From Oscillospiraceae bacterium (GTDB lineage Bacteria; Bacillota; Clostridia; Oscillospirales; Oscillospiraceae), in assembly GCA_009777775.1 (NCBI GenBank), contig WRLE01000009.1, positions 83,625 to 147,624 of the forward strand: a stretch of DNA of 64,000 nucleotides. Reading direction: 5' to 3'. Every line of letters begins with the position of its first letter. Position 1 is the first letter of the stretch. A model generated the notes under the pieces. It made no database searches, had not been told where the DNA came from, and was given only the letters and a program-made list of their open reading frames with translations. Positions 15,753 to 24,148 of the stretch are shown in pieces. Made by a program: the position numbers and the translations under genes.

Positions 15753-16813
15753 ATATATACTACCGGCAAACCTTTGACGTTCACAGGGTCAACGTCCAAC
15801 ACGGCGATGTCTCCCACGGTGCAATCGATATTAGTGACATCCACCATTGTGTGTAATAAACCGACACTACCTAAAACTCGAGCGCGCTCGCCGTTTATTC
15901 TAACATATGCCTTGCGGCGACGGAATCTGACTATATCAAAAAGGCTTCTTTCGACAATATTGCGGTCAACGCCGAAACCATGGAAATAACCAACGGACAA
16001 TATGGCGATTTTCGTGGGAGCCCTCGTTTTGAAGCTGCGTTCTGTGCCGATGATATGCCCCTTGGGATACCAGCCCACTTCCTCGAGACCGGCTTCTATA
16101 TAACCGACCTTTGTTAAGCCAGCTACAGCTTTGCCTGGAATCCTGCCTGTGAGAGCGGTATCTACTCTCACTGCATCCATCAATTCTATCTCGTAGCGAA
16201 ACAAAGCAGCGGAATCGCAAGCATGGGCAACACCAGGTTCCAGTCCCATTTCGATGAGTTTGTCGAGAACGCTGTTGAAAGTATCAAGCTGCAGCAAGGT
16301 CAGTTTTTTGCTGCGCCAAGATGCGGAAAATGTGGTAAAAGTCCCAACAACAGTAAGGCTGGACATATATCTGTGTATTGCCGCAACCTTATCTAGCTCC
16401 GATGGTTTAAAGCCATATCGACCTAGCCCAGTATCAATCTTTACTTGAATCTGCGCCTGAACACCTTCGGATTCGGCAATGCCATTTATCGCCACAGCAG
16501 CATCATAGGAACCTGCTGTGCAAATGACGTTTTGGGATAGCAATTGGATTATTTCGTTGGGGTCAGCGGTACTGCGAAGCATCATAATACGCTCTGTGGC
16601 AAAGCCGTTTTCCCTCAGAATCTTCGCATCAGCGGGATCGGATACTGCAAAGTTTCGCAATCCTTCATCTCGCAAAAACTGAGCGACGGGCAAAAGCCCC
16701 ATTCCACTGGCGTTGGCGCTTAAATCAGCAAATACATGAACACCTTGTGCTCGATCTTTGATTGCCCTAAGGTTGTTTCTCACCACTCGCAGGTCAATAA
16801 CAAGATTCTTCAT
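15749..16813 (-). CDS. Alanine-racemase homologue lacking the PLP lysine
   Basis: The 354-residue protein aligns along its length with fold-III alanine racemase: an N-terminal TIM barrel with VKIDTGLGRYGF, HACDSAALF and VDTALTGRIPG, and a C-terminal beta domain with VLGSVGLLHTMVDVT. The signature that binds PLP, normally VKANAYGHG, reads LSANASGMG: the Schiff-base lysine is Ser, and the Tyr and His are lost. The GYGxxY motif with the second catalytic residue is also absent (GTERSF at that place). It is therefore unlikely to racemise alanine. It leads the mutL-miaA run. ATG 16813 has AAGGTG 7 nt upstream. Confidence 0.8.
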   Translation of the reverse strand: MKNLVIDLRVVRNNLRAIKDRAQGVHVFADLSANASGMGLLPVAQFLRDEGLRNFAVSDPADAKILRENGFATERIMMLRSTADPNEIIQLLSQNVICTAGSYDAAVAINGIAESEGVQAQIQVKIDTGLGRYGFKPSELDKVAAIHRYMSSLTVVGTFTTFSASWRSKKLTLLQLDTFNSVLDKLIEMGLEPGVAHACDSAALFRYEIELMDAVRVDTALTGRIPGKAVAGLTKVGYIEAGLEEVGWYPKGHIIGTERSFKTRAPTKIAILSVGYFHGFGVDRNIVERSLFDIVRFRRRKAYVRINGERARVLGSVGLLHTMVDVTNIDCTVGDIAVLDVDPVNVKGLPVVYI

Positions 16814-16998
16814 CAATCTACACCTTTATATCAATAAAATGCATCGAAATAGCATATTTTAATCAAGAGAACGATATACACATAGATTATACGTTATTTA
16901 TGAAAAGAATACCAGTTAAAATTTATGTATTATGTATCTGGTATAGTATTGGGATAGTAAGCTGAATATTCGAATTGATTGTGTATAAAACAAAACAA

Positions 16999-17024
16999 AG
17001 GACTTACAAAGAAAAGCAAGTCCT
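16999..17024 (-). terminator. Hairpin downstream of the RCC1-repeat gene
   Basis: AGGACTT (16999-17005) pairs with AAGTCCT (17018-17024) about 48 nt after the stop codon. It is closely related in sequence to the hairpin at 18820-18847 that follows the MBOAT gene. Confidence 0.5.
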
Positions 17025-17071
17025 CCATTCCACAATAATGCGTGTATGCATACTCGCACTATAAGCTTATA

Positions 17072-18571
17072 TTATTTCGTGATAATGACCGTTCGGGTAA
17101 TGGGGTTCCATTCGACCATACAGCCAAAGGTTTCAGCGATGAATCGTAGCGGAACTAGTGGTACTCCATTAACTAAAATACAAGGTTGATCTATCATGGT
17201 AATTTCACCGTTGATAGTTGGTGTATAATTGCTGATGGACATAATGAGGGTTGTCTCCCCATTTTCCACTTTGATAGTTCCATGCTCTATATTATATTCA
17301 TATAAATAGCCAAACTCATCTAATAATGTCATCATTGGCACCATTGTGCGACCGTTTCTTATTAGTGGGGGAGATTCAAATGTCATCAACTTATAGTCTA
17401 CTAAGACTTTGATATAATTTGATGAATTTGCAGGTAACTGTACGTTCTCCATGATTTTAATTGGAGTATGTCGTTCTATACCTGTTCCGTCTCCGAGAAT
17501 GCCATTATCGTTGGAACCCCAAGCCCAGAGGCTTCCATCTGTCTTGACTGCCAAAGCATGGCTTCCACCACAAGATACTGAAGCTACGCTATTCATAATC
17601 CAAACAGGTGAAAGTCTGTTTGTCGTGGTTCCGTCACCTAACTGTCCTTGGTTATTGTTGCCCCAAGCCCAAAGGCTCCCATCGGTCTTAACAGCCATCG
17701 TGAATGCAGCTCCCGATGATACGGTTGAAACATTGTCCATGATTTTTATAGGGCTGTTACTGCTCGTTGTAGTGCCGTCGCCAAGCTGCCCGAAATCGTT
17801 GTTGCCCCAAGCCCAGAGGCTGCCGTCAGTTTTAATAGCATATATCGAGTATTCAAGCCCTGCATGGACTGAAACTACATTGTCCATTATCTTTATGGGT
17901 ACCGAACGAACAGGTTCGAAACGATCGTATGCGGTGCCGTCACCGAGCATACCTTCGTTTCTGCGCCCCCAAGACCACAGGCTTCCATCGGTTTTGATGA
18001 CAAAGCTACAGCTACCACCAGCAACTGCTGATGCGACATCATCCATAATCATAGTAGGTACAAAACTGTTTGTATATGCTTCGACTTCAGATAGTATTGG
18101 TACGTAGCTACCCCAAGCCCAGAGGCTACCATCTGTTTTCACAGCTAAACTGTGGATGGGACCTGCTGATACAGAAGTGACATCATCCATAATCCATACT
18201 GGCGAAAAACGGCTAATATCAGTTCCATCGCCCAAAAGATTTGAGATGTTCAATCCCCAAGCCCAAAGACTACCGTCTTCTGCTATTGCGTGACTGTGAA
18301 CTACACCGGCAGAGACAAAGCGTACACTATCCATTATCTTCGTTGGTATAAAAGGGATTTCGTAAGATTCATCCTTATTCAGCTGGTTAACACGCACACC
18401 CCAAGCCCAGAGGCTTCCATCAGTAGTTATTGCGGTACTGCTATAAACACCTGCGGAAAACGTGCTATTAACATCACCTGCTGCATATGTTGGTAGTACT
18501 GCTGCAAATGACATTACAATTACTAGTGAAATCACTGCTAGTCTTAATATCTTCTTTTTTATTAGTATCAT
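17072..18571 (-). CDS. Secreted RCC1-repeat protein with copper-amine-oxidase-like C-terminal domain
   Basis: The 499-residue protein starts with a signal peptide (charged start, hydrophobic core, likely cut after PTYAAG). It then has seven repeats of about 50 residues, each with DGSLWAWG or DGSLWSWG, the RCC1/BNR-like beta-propeller unit. The last 110 residues form a copper-amine-oxidase N-terminal-like (stalk) domain with NGRTMVPMMTLLDEFG and VNGVPLVPLRFIAETFG. The stalk domain usually binds cell wall or partner proteins in Clostridia. The ligand of the propeller is unknown. Only a weak ribosome site lies next to the ATG. Confidence 0.8.
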   Translation of the reverse strand: MILIKKKILRLAVISLVIVMSFAAVLPTYAAGDVNSTFSAGVYSSTAITTDGSLWAWGVRVNQLNKDESYEIPFIPTKIMDSVRFVSAGVVHSHAIAEDGSLWAWGLNISNLLGDGTDISRFSPVWIMDDVTSVSAGPIHSLAVKTDGSLWAWGSYVPILSEVEAYTNSFVPTMIMDDVASAVAGGSCSFVIKTDGSLWSWGRRNEGMLGDGTAYDRFEPVRSVPIKIMDNVVSVHAGLEYSIYAIKTDGSLWAWGNNDFGQLGDGTTTSSNSPIKIMDNVSTVSSGAAFTMAVKTDGSLWAWGNNNQGQLGDGTTTNRLSPVWIMNSVASVSCGGSHALAVKTDGSLWAWGSNDNGILGDGTGIERHTPIKIMENVQLPANSSNYIKVLVDYKLMTFESPPLIRNGRTMVPMMTLLDEFGYLYEYNIEHGTIKVENGETTLIMSISNYTPTINGEITMIDQPCILVNGVPLVPLRFIAETFGCMVEWNPITRTVIITK

Positions 18572-18869
18572 TCCTTTCGATGTTTATATGACTGTCACTT
18601 TAATTAACTTATTACAGTCATGCCAATTAAGTCAATCGGTATTATTTAAAGGTTATCATTTGGTTCGAGAAATACCTGTAAATGACCACAGGCAATCAAT
18701 AATGATGTTCTTTAAGCTGTCTTTTTGGGCTTGTGACATATCATTGAAGTCGTGCCAGTTGCCGACAGCTGCGATTTGGATTACATTCAATGGAGTGGAT
18801 GTTATATAGTTACAACATAAAGGACTTGCACCGAAAAGCAAGTCCTTAGGTATTTTCATCAACAGACCA
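18572..18869. other. Gap between the RCC1 and MBOAT genes
   Basis: It holds the leader of the RCC1 gene with an inverted repeat, ATGACTGT (18588-18595) and ACAGTCAT (18614-18621), which could be an operator, and the terminator of the MBOAT gene at 18820. A 68-codon minus-strand frame starts within that terminator and has no ribosome site; I do not regard it as a gene. Confidence 0.5.
18820..18847 (-). terminator. Terminator of the MBOAT gene
   Basis: A perfect 10-bp stem (AAGGACTTGC / GCAAGTCCTT) with an 8-nt loop lies 22 nt after the MBOAT stop codon. Its stem sequence nearly repeats the hairpin at 16999. Confidence 0.7.
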
Positions 18870-20249
18870 TTAAAATCTGAAATATAGAAATGGGTTGTAT
18901 GTTTGTCCGACTAGCATTGTGAAAACTGCTAGCATGAGAGCCACGTTCAGGATTGGCTCCAGTATGGGTAGTTTTTCCCTTGCTAAGGTAGCTATGCGTT
19001 TTGGTAGCGGACTGGCTGCGATTGTTAATATAATAAGTAAAAATATATTGGAATAAAAAACCGAATACACGCGAAAATCGTATAAGGGAGCAGAACCGAA
19101 AGCTGCTTTGAACCATGCAAATAATTCAGTTGCATCTGTAAAGTAGAAAAGAGCCCAACCAATGAGAACAGCAGGGAGTGTGTAGATACGGCATATCGAT
19201 TCTCGCTTGACAAAACGTAAAATGATGAACTTTTCAATTATGAGCAGAGCGGCATAATATAAGCCCCATAAAATGAAATTCCAACTTGCTCCGTGCCACA
19301 AGCCAGTGAGAAACCAGACTATGATAAGGTTGCGAGTTTGCAATCTCCTGTTTCCGCCAAGGGGGATATATACATAGTCTCGGAAAAATGTCGAAAGGGA
19401 AATATGCCAACGACGCCAAAAATCCGTAATCGTTGGAGCTATGTAAGGGTAGTTGAAGTTTTCTTTATAAGTAAATCCAATCATGCGACCAAGACCAATC
19501 GCCATATCGGAGTAACCAGAAAAATCGAAATATATTTGAAATGCATAAAAAATAATCCCCAACCAGCTACCTAGCACTGTATGTCGAATGTTGCCATAAA
19601 ACATGGTTTCCACTGCTCGTCCAGCGGCATTGGCAAGAAGGACTTTCTTTCCTAAGCCAGTGGCAAAGCGAGTGATACCATCGGAGAAACCTGCAAGGGT
19701 TGTTTTCCTATGATTGAGCTCGTCTTCAATGTCAGCATAACGCACAATGGGACCAGCGACAAGCTGGGGGAACATAGCCACATAAGCCAAAAATGCTGTG
19801 AGCGAGTGCTGGCATTTTATCTCGCCTCGGTACATATCGATGGAGTAAGAAAGGGTCTGGAAAGTATAAAATGATATTCCTAAAGGGAGCGTCAGAGTGG
19901 GAATAGGAAGCGTTAGCCTAAAGATAGCATTGATGTTTTCCACAATGAAGCCAGAATATTTAAATATGCACAAAAGCCCAAGATTAAGAATCAACGATGA
20001 TAATAACGCCGCTTTTGCTTGCCATTTGCCGAAATGCTTTTCGATTATTATCCCATGTACATAGTCGATACCCCCAGAAAAGAGTAGCGCGACAATCCAG
20101 ATAGGTTCCCCAAAAGCATAGAAAACCAGCGAAAAGATAACAAGGGTGACATTTCTCATTCGAGGCAGTGTATAGTATATCAATAAAAAAGCTGGGAGAA
20201 AGAGGCACAAAAAAGTCAATGACGAGAATACCAATATTAGCAACTCCAT
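18870..20249 (-). CDS. MBOAT-family O-acyltransferase (AlgI/DltB-like)
   Basis: A 459-residue polytopic membrane protein with ten or so helices. It carries the MBOAT core: FPQLVAGPIVRY, QIYFDFSGYSDMAIGLGRM, DFWRRWHISLSTFFRDYVYIP and the active-site histidine in FLTGLWHGASWN. Members acetylate polysaccharides or alanylate teichoic acid with a partner protein outside the membrane. No DHHW/AlgJ-like partner or dlt gene is adjacent, so the acceptor is unknown. It starts about 60 bp downstream of the flavodoxin-like gene on the same strand and may be transcribed from there. Confidence 0.92.
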   Translation of the reverse strand: MELLILVFSSLTFLCLFLPAFLLIYYTLPRMRNVTLVIFSLVFYAFGEPIWIVALLFSGGIDYVHGIIIEKHFGKWQAKAALLSSLILNLGLLCIFKYSGFIVENINAIFRLTLPIPTLTLPLGISFYTFQTLSYSIDMYRGEIKCQHSLTAFLAYVAMFPQLVAGPIVRYADIEDELNHRKTTLAGFSDGITRFATGLGKKVLLANAAGRAVETMFYGNIRHTVLGSWLGIIFYAFQIYFDFSGYSDMAIGLGRMIGFTYKENFNYPYIAPTITDFWRRWHISLSTFFRDYVYIPLGGNRRLQTRNLIIVWFLTGLWHGASWNFILWGLYYAALLIIEKFIILRFVKRESICRIYTLPAVLIGWALFYFTDATELFAWFKAAFGSAPLYDFRVYSVFYSNIFLLIILTIAASPLPKRIATLAREKLPILEPILNVALMLAVFTMLVGQTYNPFLYFRF

Positions 20250-20309
20250 TTCTTGTTTGTATAAATGCTCTTTGATTGCAGTTAATTATACACTTTTAAT
20301 CCTTTTTTA

Positions 20310-20951
20310 TCAAAACAACTCCGATGCCCAGATACCCAGCTCGATTGCTTTTTCGCATTCCAAGGGGAAAATTTCGTTTCTAATGCGGCGGCGTTCTTGC
20401 TCATCAAACCTAGACATATGGTATTTACTATAATCATCTGTTTGCAATGTTTCACCAACAGCCAGAGTTCTACACTCGCCAAAAATTCTAGCGAGCATAT
20501 TTTCATAACGCTGGAACATTGCCGTGTAGCCAGTCTGCTCATATGCGGAAGCGGAAGCATTCGTTGTAAAAATAAAAGCTGTTTTAATTTTCATATTAAA
20601 AAGAGGCGGGCTATCATTATCATATGAAATATATTGAAAAATGAGCCGCTCATAGAAAGCTCGCATCATTCCCGATACTTCCCCAATATATATGGGTGAA
20701 CCAAGTATAAAAGCATCACATTCCTCTATTTTATCTAAAACAAGGCGAGCATCGTCATTGACGACGCATCGACCATTTAACCCATCTTGACGTTTACAAC
20801 CAAAGCAACTGTAACAGCCTTTGTAGTCGAGCTCATAAAGATTGATAATTTCGGTCTCTGCTCCGTTTGAGGCAGCACCTTCAAGGGTCTTTTCCAAAAG
20901 CATATGGGTATTCCAGCTCTTCCTCGGGCTTCCGTTTATGGCTAATACCAT
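20310..20951 (-). CDS. Flavodoxin-like FMN-dependent reductase
   Basis: The 213-residue protein has the NADPH-dependent FMN reductase/flavodoxin fold: LAINGSPRKSWNTHMLLE binds the FMN phosphate, and GSPIYIGEVSGMMRAFYERL is the second flavin loop. A CYSCFGCKR cluster near residue 57, followed by another Cys, resembles the iron-sulfur flavoprotein family. The substrate is unknown. The ATG at 20951 with AAGGAGA upstream puts the first beta strand at the N-terminus; the open frame extends 16 codons more without a ribosome site. Confidence 0.82.
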   Translation of the reverse strand: MVLAINGSPRKSWNTHMLLEKTLEGAASNGAETEIINLYELDYKGCYSCFGCKRQDGLNGRCVVNDDARLVLDKIEECDAFILGSPIYIGEVSGMMRAFYERLIFQYISYDNDSPPLFNMKIKTAFIFTTNASASAYEQTGYTAMFQRYENMLARIFGECRTLAVGETLQTDDYSKYHMSRFDEQERRRIRNEIFPLECEKAIELGIWASELF

Positions 20952-21048
20952 GATAGCATCTCCTTTTATATTGTTGTTTATAACTGCAACAAATGACATT
21001 ATCTCTTGTTGAGTAATGTTATATTTTCAATTAAACTTATATACGTTA

Positions 21049-22449
21049 CTACGTTCTTTTCCACTTTATGCCTTGGGGCGTGTCTTCTAGGACTATGCCC
21101 ATATCACTTAATTGATCGCGAATTTTATCCGCCTGCGCCCAGTCCTTGTTTTCCCTTGCTGTCTGACGAGCTGCAATCAGGTTTTCTATATCCTCATCAA
21201 GGTCGCCAGCTTCCTTGTCGTTATAAAATAAGCCAAGTACATTAGCCAGTTCATTGAGGACAGCCAAAGAACCTTCCGCAAAAGCAATCGATGGCTCTGT
21301 CCCTGCTGCCAGGCTGTTGCTTTCCCTGACCAGCTCAAATATGACCGATATGGCATCTGCTGTATTAAAATCATCATCCAGGCAATCAACAAAGCGTTCC
21401 CTATATCGGGAAAGAGATTCGAGAAAGGCGGACTCGTTTTCCTTTAATGTTTCCGAACCGCTTTTAGCGATGAACTCCAGTGTGCCTTTAGCTGTCTTTA
21501 ACCGTTCCAATGCATTTTTTGCTTGAACGAGAATATCTCCGGAATAATTTAGCGGACTTCTATAGTGGCTCATGAGCATGAACATTCTAATATTTTCGTA
21601 ACCGTGAGCCTCCGCCGCTTCTCGCACTGTGAAGAAATTGCCCAATGATTTCGACATTTTTTCATTATCCACGCTGATAAAGCCATTGTGCAGCCAATAT
21701 CTGACAAACTGTACTCCATGATGGGCTTCCGATTGGGCTATTTCGTTTTCATGATGGGGGAATGTCAGATCCTGACCACCGCAATGAATGTCGATGGACT
21801 GCCCGAGAAGCTTCCCAACCATGGCAGAGCATTCTATATGCCATCCTGGGCGACCTTGTCCCCAAGGTGAATCCCAATATGGCTCTCCTGGTTTCGCCGC
21901 TTTCCACAGTGCGAAATCCGCAGGACTCTCTTTTTCGTCATCCACATCAACTCTGGAACCAGCCATTAAATCATTGATACGTTGATTGGAAAGCTTACCA
22001 TATGTTGGAAAGCTCGCAGTCCTGAAATAGACATCGCCCCCCAATTGATACGCACTGCCCTTTTCGATAAGCCCTGAGACCATTTCGATTATTTCATCAA
22101 TGGTTTCAGTTGCCTTTGGGTGATGGGTTGCATCATGTACTCCGAGACCTCGAGCATCGATTAGATATTCTTCTATATATTTAAGCGCAATTTCTTCGCT
22201 TGTCGTGTTTTCTTCTTCTGCACGGTTGATTATTTTGTCGTCCACATCAGTAAAATTTTGCACAAAGGTGACATCAAAACCTTTGTATTCGAAAAATCGC
22301 CTTAGAGCATCAAAAACAATAACCGGTCTCGCATTACCCACATGGATAAAGTTGTAAACAGTGGGACCGCAAGCATACATTTTAACCTTACCCTGTTCTA
22401 ATGGTATAAATTCCTCTTTTTTCTTCGTCATTGTATTATATAGCTTCAT
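21049..22449 (-). CDS. cysS: Cysteinyl-tRNA synthetase
   Basis: This 466-residue class I synthetase has YACGPTVYNFIHVGNARP (zinc Cys and HIGH-type motif) and KMSKSLGNF. The zinc site includes the DIHCGGQDLTFPHHENE region. The start is the ATG at 22449 with GGAG 8 nt upstream; a GTG three codons earlier overlaps the ribosome site. It has its own strong promoter at 22478-22507. Confidence 0.97.
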   Translation of the reverse strand: MKLYNTMTKKKEEFIPLEQGKVKMYACGPTVYNFIHVGNARPVIVFDALRRFFEYKGFDVTFVQNFTDVDDKIINRAEEENTTSEEIALKYIEEYLIDARGLGVHDATHHPKATETIDEIIEMVSGLIEKGSAYQLGGDVYFRTASFPTYGKLSNQRINDLMAGSRVDVDDEKESPADFALWKAAKPGEPYWDSPWGQGRPGWHIECSAMVGKLLGQSIDIHCGGQDLTFPHHENEIAQSEAHHGVQFVRYWLHNGFISVDNEKMSKSLGNFFTVREAAEAHGYENIRMFMLMSHYRSPLNYSGDILVQAKNALERLKTAKGTLEFIAKSGSETLKENESAFLESLSRYRERFVDCLDDDFNTADAISVIFELVRESNSLAAGTEPSIAFAEGSLAVLNELANVLGLFYNDKEAGDLDEDIENLIAARQTARENKDWAQADKIRDQLSDMGIVLEDTPQGIKWKRT

Positions 22450-22477
22450 AAATTCCACTCCAAAAGTTTATAGGGTA

Positions 22478-22507
22478 ATTATAGGTTAAGTATACCCGCA
22501 AAGTCAA
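22478..22507 (-). promoter_or_regulatory. cysS promoter
   Basis: TTGACT (22502-22507) and a perfect TATAAT (22478-22483) on the minus strand are 18 nt apart, 28 nt before the cysS start. No T-box leader lies in between. Confidence 0.75.
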
Positions 22508-22522
22508 GATGCACATAAATAT

Positions 22523-24040
22523 TCATTTAACATAACTCCCCACTTCTCCAAAGAGTGCCCAGGATGTGCTGTGGGTTATTTTTGCTGCCACATAGCTACC
22601 TAGTATATCAGTATCACCATGAAGGTGTACTAGTCGCCCGCCGTTTGTTCTAGCTTTTAAGGGATACCTCTCATCGTGTGACTCTTCATCTACTAAAACT
22701 TTGAGGGTTTTCCCAATATACGCAGAGTGTTTCGTTTCTGATATGGTATTTTGAAGCTCTATAAGGCGGTCGAATCTTATCTGCTTTTCTTCACGAGTAA
22801 CTGAATCAGGCATTGATGCCGCAGGTGTTCCTGGTCTCTTGGAATATATAAATGTGAACATGGCATCAAATTGAGCTTGCTCAATAAGTCTCAAAGTGTC
22901 TTCGAACTCTTCATCGGTTTCACCAGGAAATCCCACAATTACATCACTGGTGATGACAATATCTGGCATGAGTTTCCGAGCCAATGATATCTTGTCCATA
23001 TACTCTTCATGTGAATATCCCCTATTCATGAGTTCGAGTACCCTGTTGTTGCCAGACTGGAAGGGAAGATGGATATGCTTGGCAGCTTTTTCGCTCTCTG
23101 CCATTGCTTGAAATAACTCCTCCGATGCATCCTTTGGATGGCTCGTCATAAATCGTATAAAAAAATCACCTTCTATATCGTTGATTTGTCTGATTATATC
23201 AGCAAAATTTATATCTTCATCTAAGCCCACTCCATAAGAATTTACATTTTGCCCCAGCAAGGTGATGTCTTTATATCCATTTGCCACTAGCTCCTTGGCT
23301 TCAGCTAATATATCCTCAGACCTTCTGCTCCGCTCTCTACCCCTTACATATGGCACGATGCAATAGGAGCAAAAATTGTTGCAGCCATACATGATGGGAA
23401 GCCAAGCTTTAATTGGTCTATCTCGATGTATTGGAAATCCTTCGACAATATAACCTTCGCCTACTTCGTTCGGAGTTGATTCATATGAGACTGAGCACTC
23501 TGTATCAGATTCACCAACTAGCAAAGCATCGTCAATTATAGCATCATTACTCATAGCTAATGGTGATATATTATCCATGTTCCCAATTGCGCCCGAAGAT
23601 AATAAGACATCATAGAGCAATTGGGGAAATAACCATAAATTGTTTGGCGAAAACATCACATCCACATGCTTGTATGACTGCTTGATTTTTTCAGCAACTT
23701 CAGCAATGGGAGCCATGCAGCCACAAAAAAAGATAAGCTGCGATGGCTTTGCCTTTTTCGTGTGTACCAAAGCACCCACATTGCCAAAAACTCGATTCTC
23801 TGCATTTTCCCTTATGGCACAGGTGTTGATAATAATGACATCAGCTGCAAATTCATCGCTGGTGAAACCATAACCCATTTCTTCCAACATCCCCCGCAGT
23901 CTTTCGCTGTCGGATTCATTTTGCTGGCAGCCATAGGTGTCAATATAAGCAAGGGGCGATGATGTCCGTTGCAATACAGCATCACGCACCTTCGCCATAT
24001 ATGCTTTTTGCCTGTTTGCTTGCTCTATAGGTAATTGCAT
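22523..24040 (-). CDS. miaB: tRNA-2-methylthio-N6-dimethylallyladenosine synthase
   Basis: MiaB is a radical-SAM methylthiotransferase acting on i6A37 tRNA made by MiaA. It has the three N-terminal cysteines of the UPF0004 domain (TYGCQQNESD, NTCAIRENAENR, FFCGCM), the radical-SAM motif MYGCNNFCSYCIVPYVRGRE, and a C-terminal TRAM domain. The length of 505 is slightly long: a low-complexity insertion at about residues 160-195 separates the two catalytic domains. AGGAG lies 7 nt before the ATG. Confidence 0.95.
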   Translation of the reverse strand: MQLPIEQANRQKAYMAKVRDAVLQRTSSPLAYIDTYGCQQNESDSERLRGMLEEMGYGFTSDEFAADVIIINTCAIRENAENRVFGNVGALVHTKKAKPSQLIFFCGCMAPIAEVAEKIKQSYKHVDVMFSPNNLWLFPQLLYDVLLSSGAIGNMDNISPLAMSNDAIIDDALLVGESDTECSVSYESTPNEVGEGYIVEGFPIHRDRPIKAWLPIMYGCNNFCSYCIVPYVRGRERSRRSEDILAEAKELVANGYKDITLLGQNVNSYGVGLDEDINFADIIRQINDIEGDFFIRFMTSHPKDASEELFQAMAESEKAAKHIHLPFQSGNNRVLELMNRGYSHEEYMDKISLARKLMPDIVITSDVIVGFPGETDEEFEDTLRLIEQAQFDAMFTFIYSKRPGTPAASMPDSVTREEKQIRFDRLIELQNTISETKHSAYIGKTLKVLVDEESHDERYPLKARTNGGRLVHLHGDTDILGSYVAAKITHSTSWALFGEVGSYVK

Positions 24041-24148
24041 TTTTCTGCTCCTGGGTACAATTTTAGATACGGTATACTATATCAATAGATTCATGAATTA
24101 CATATTGTATGCATTTTAGCCAAAACTACGAAATATTCCATTTTCCAT

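Noticed and set aside
18656..18862. 68-codon minus-strand frame between the MBOAT and RCC1 genes
   Set aside because: Its start lies inside the terminator hairpin, it has no ribosome site and resembles no family I know. A relic cannot be excluded.
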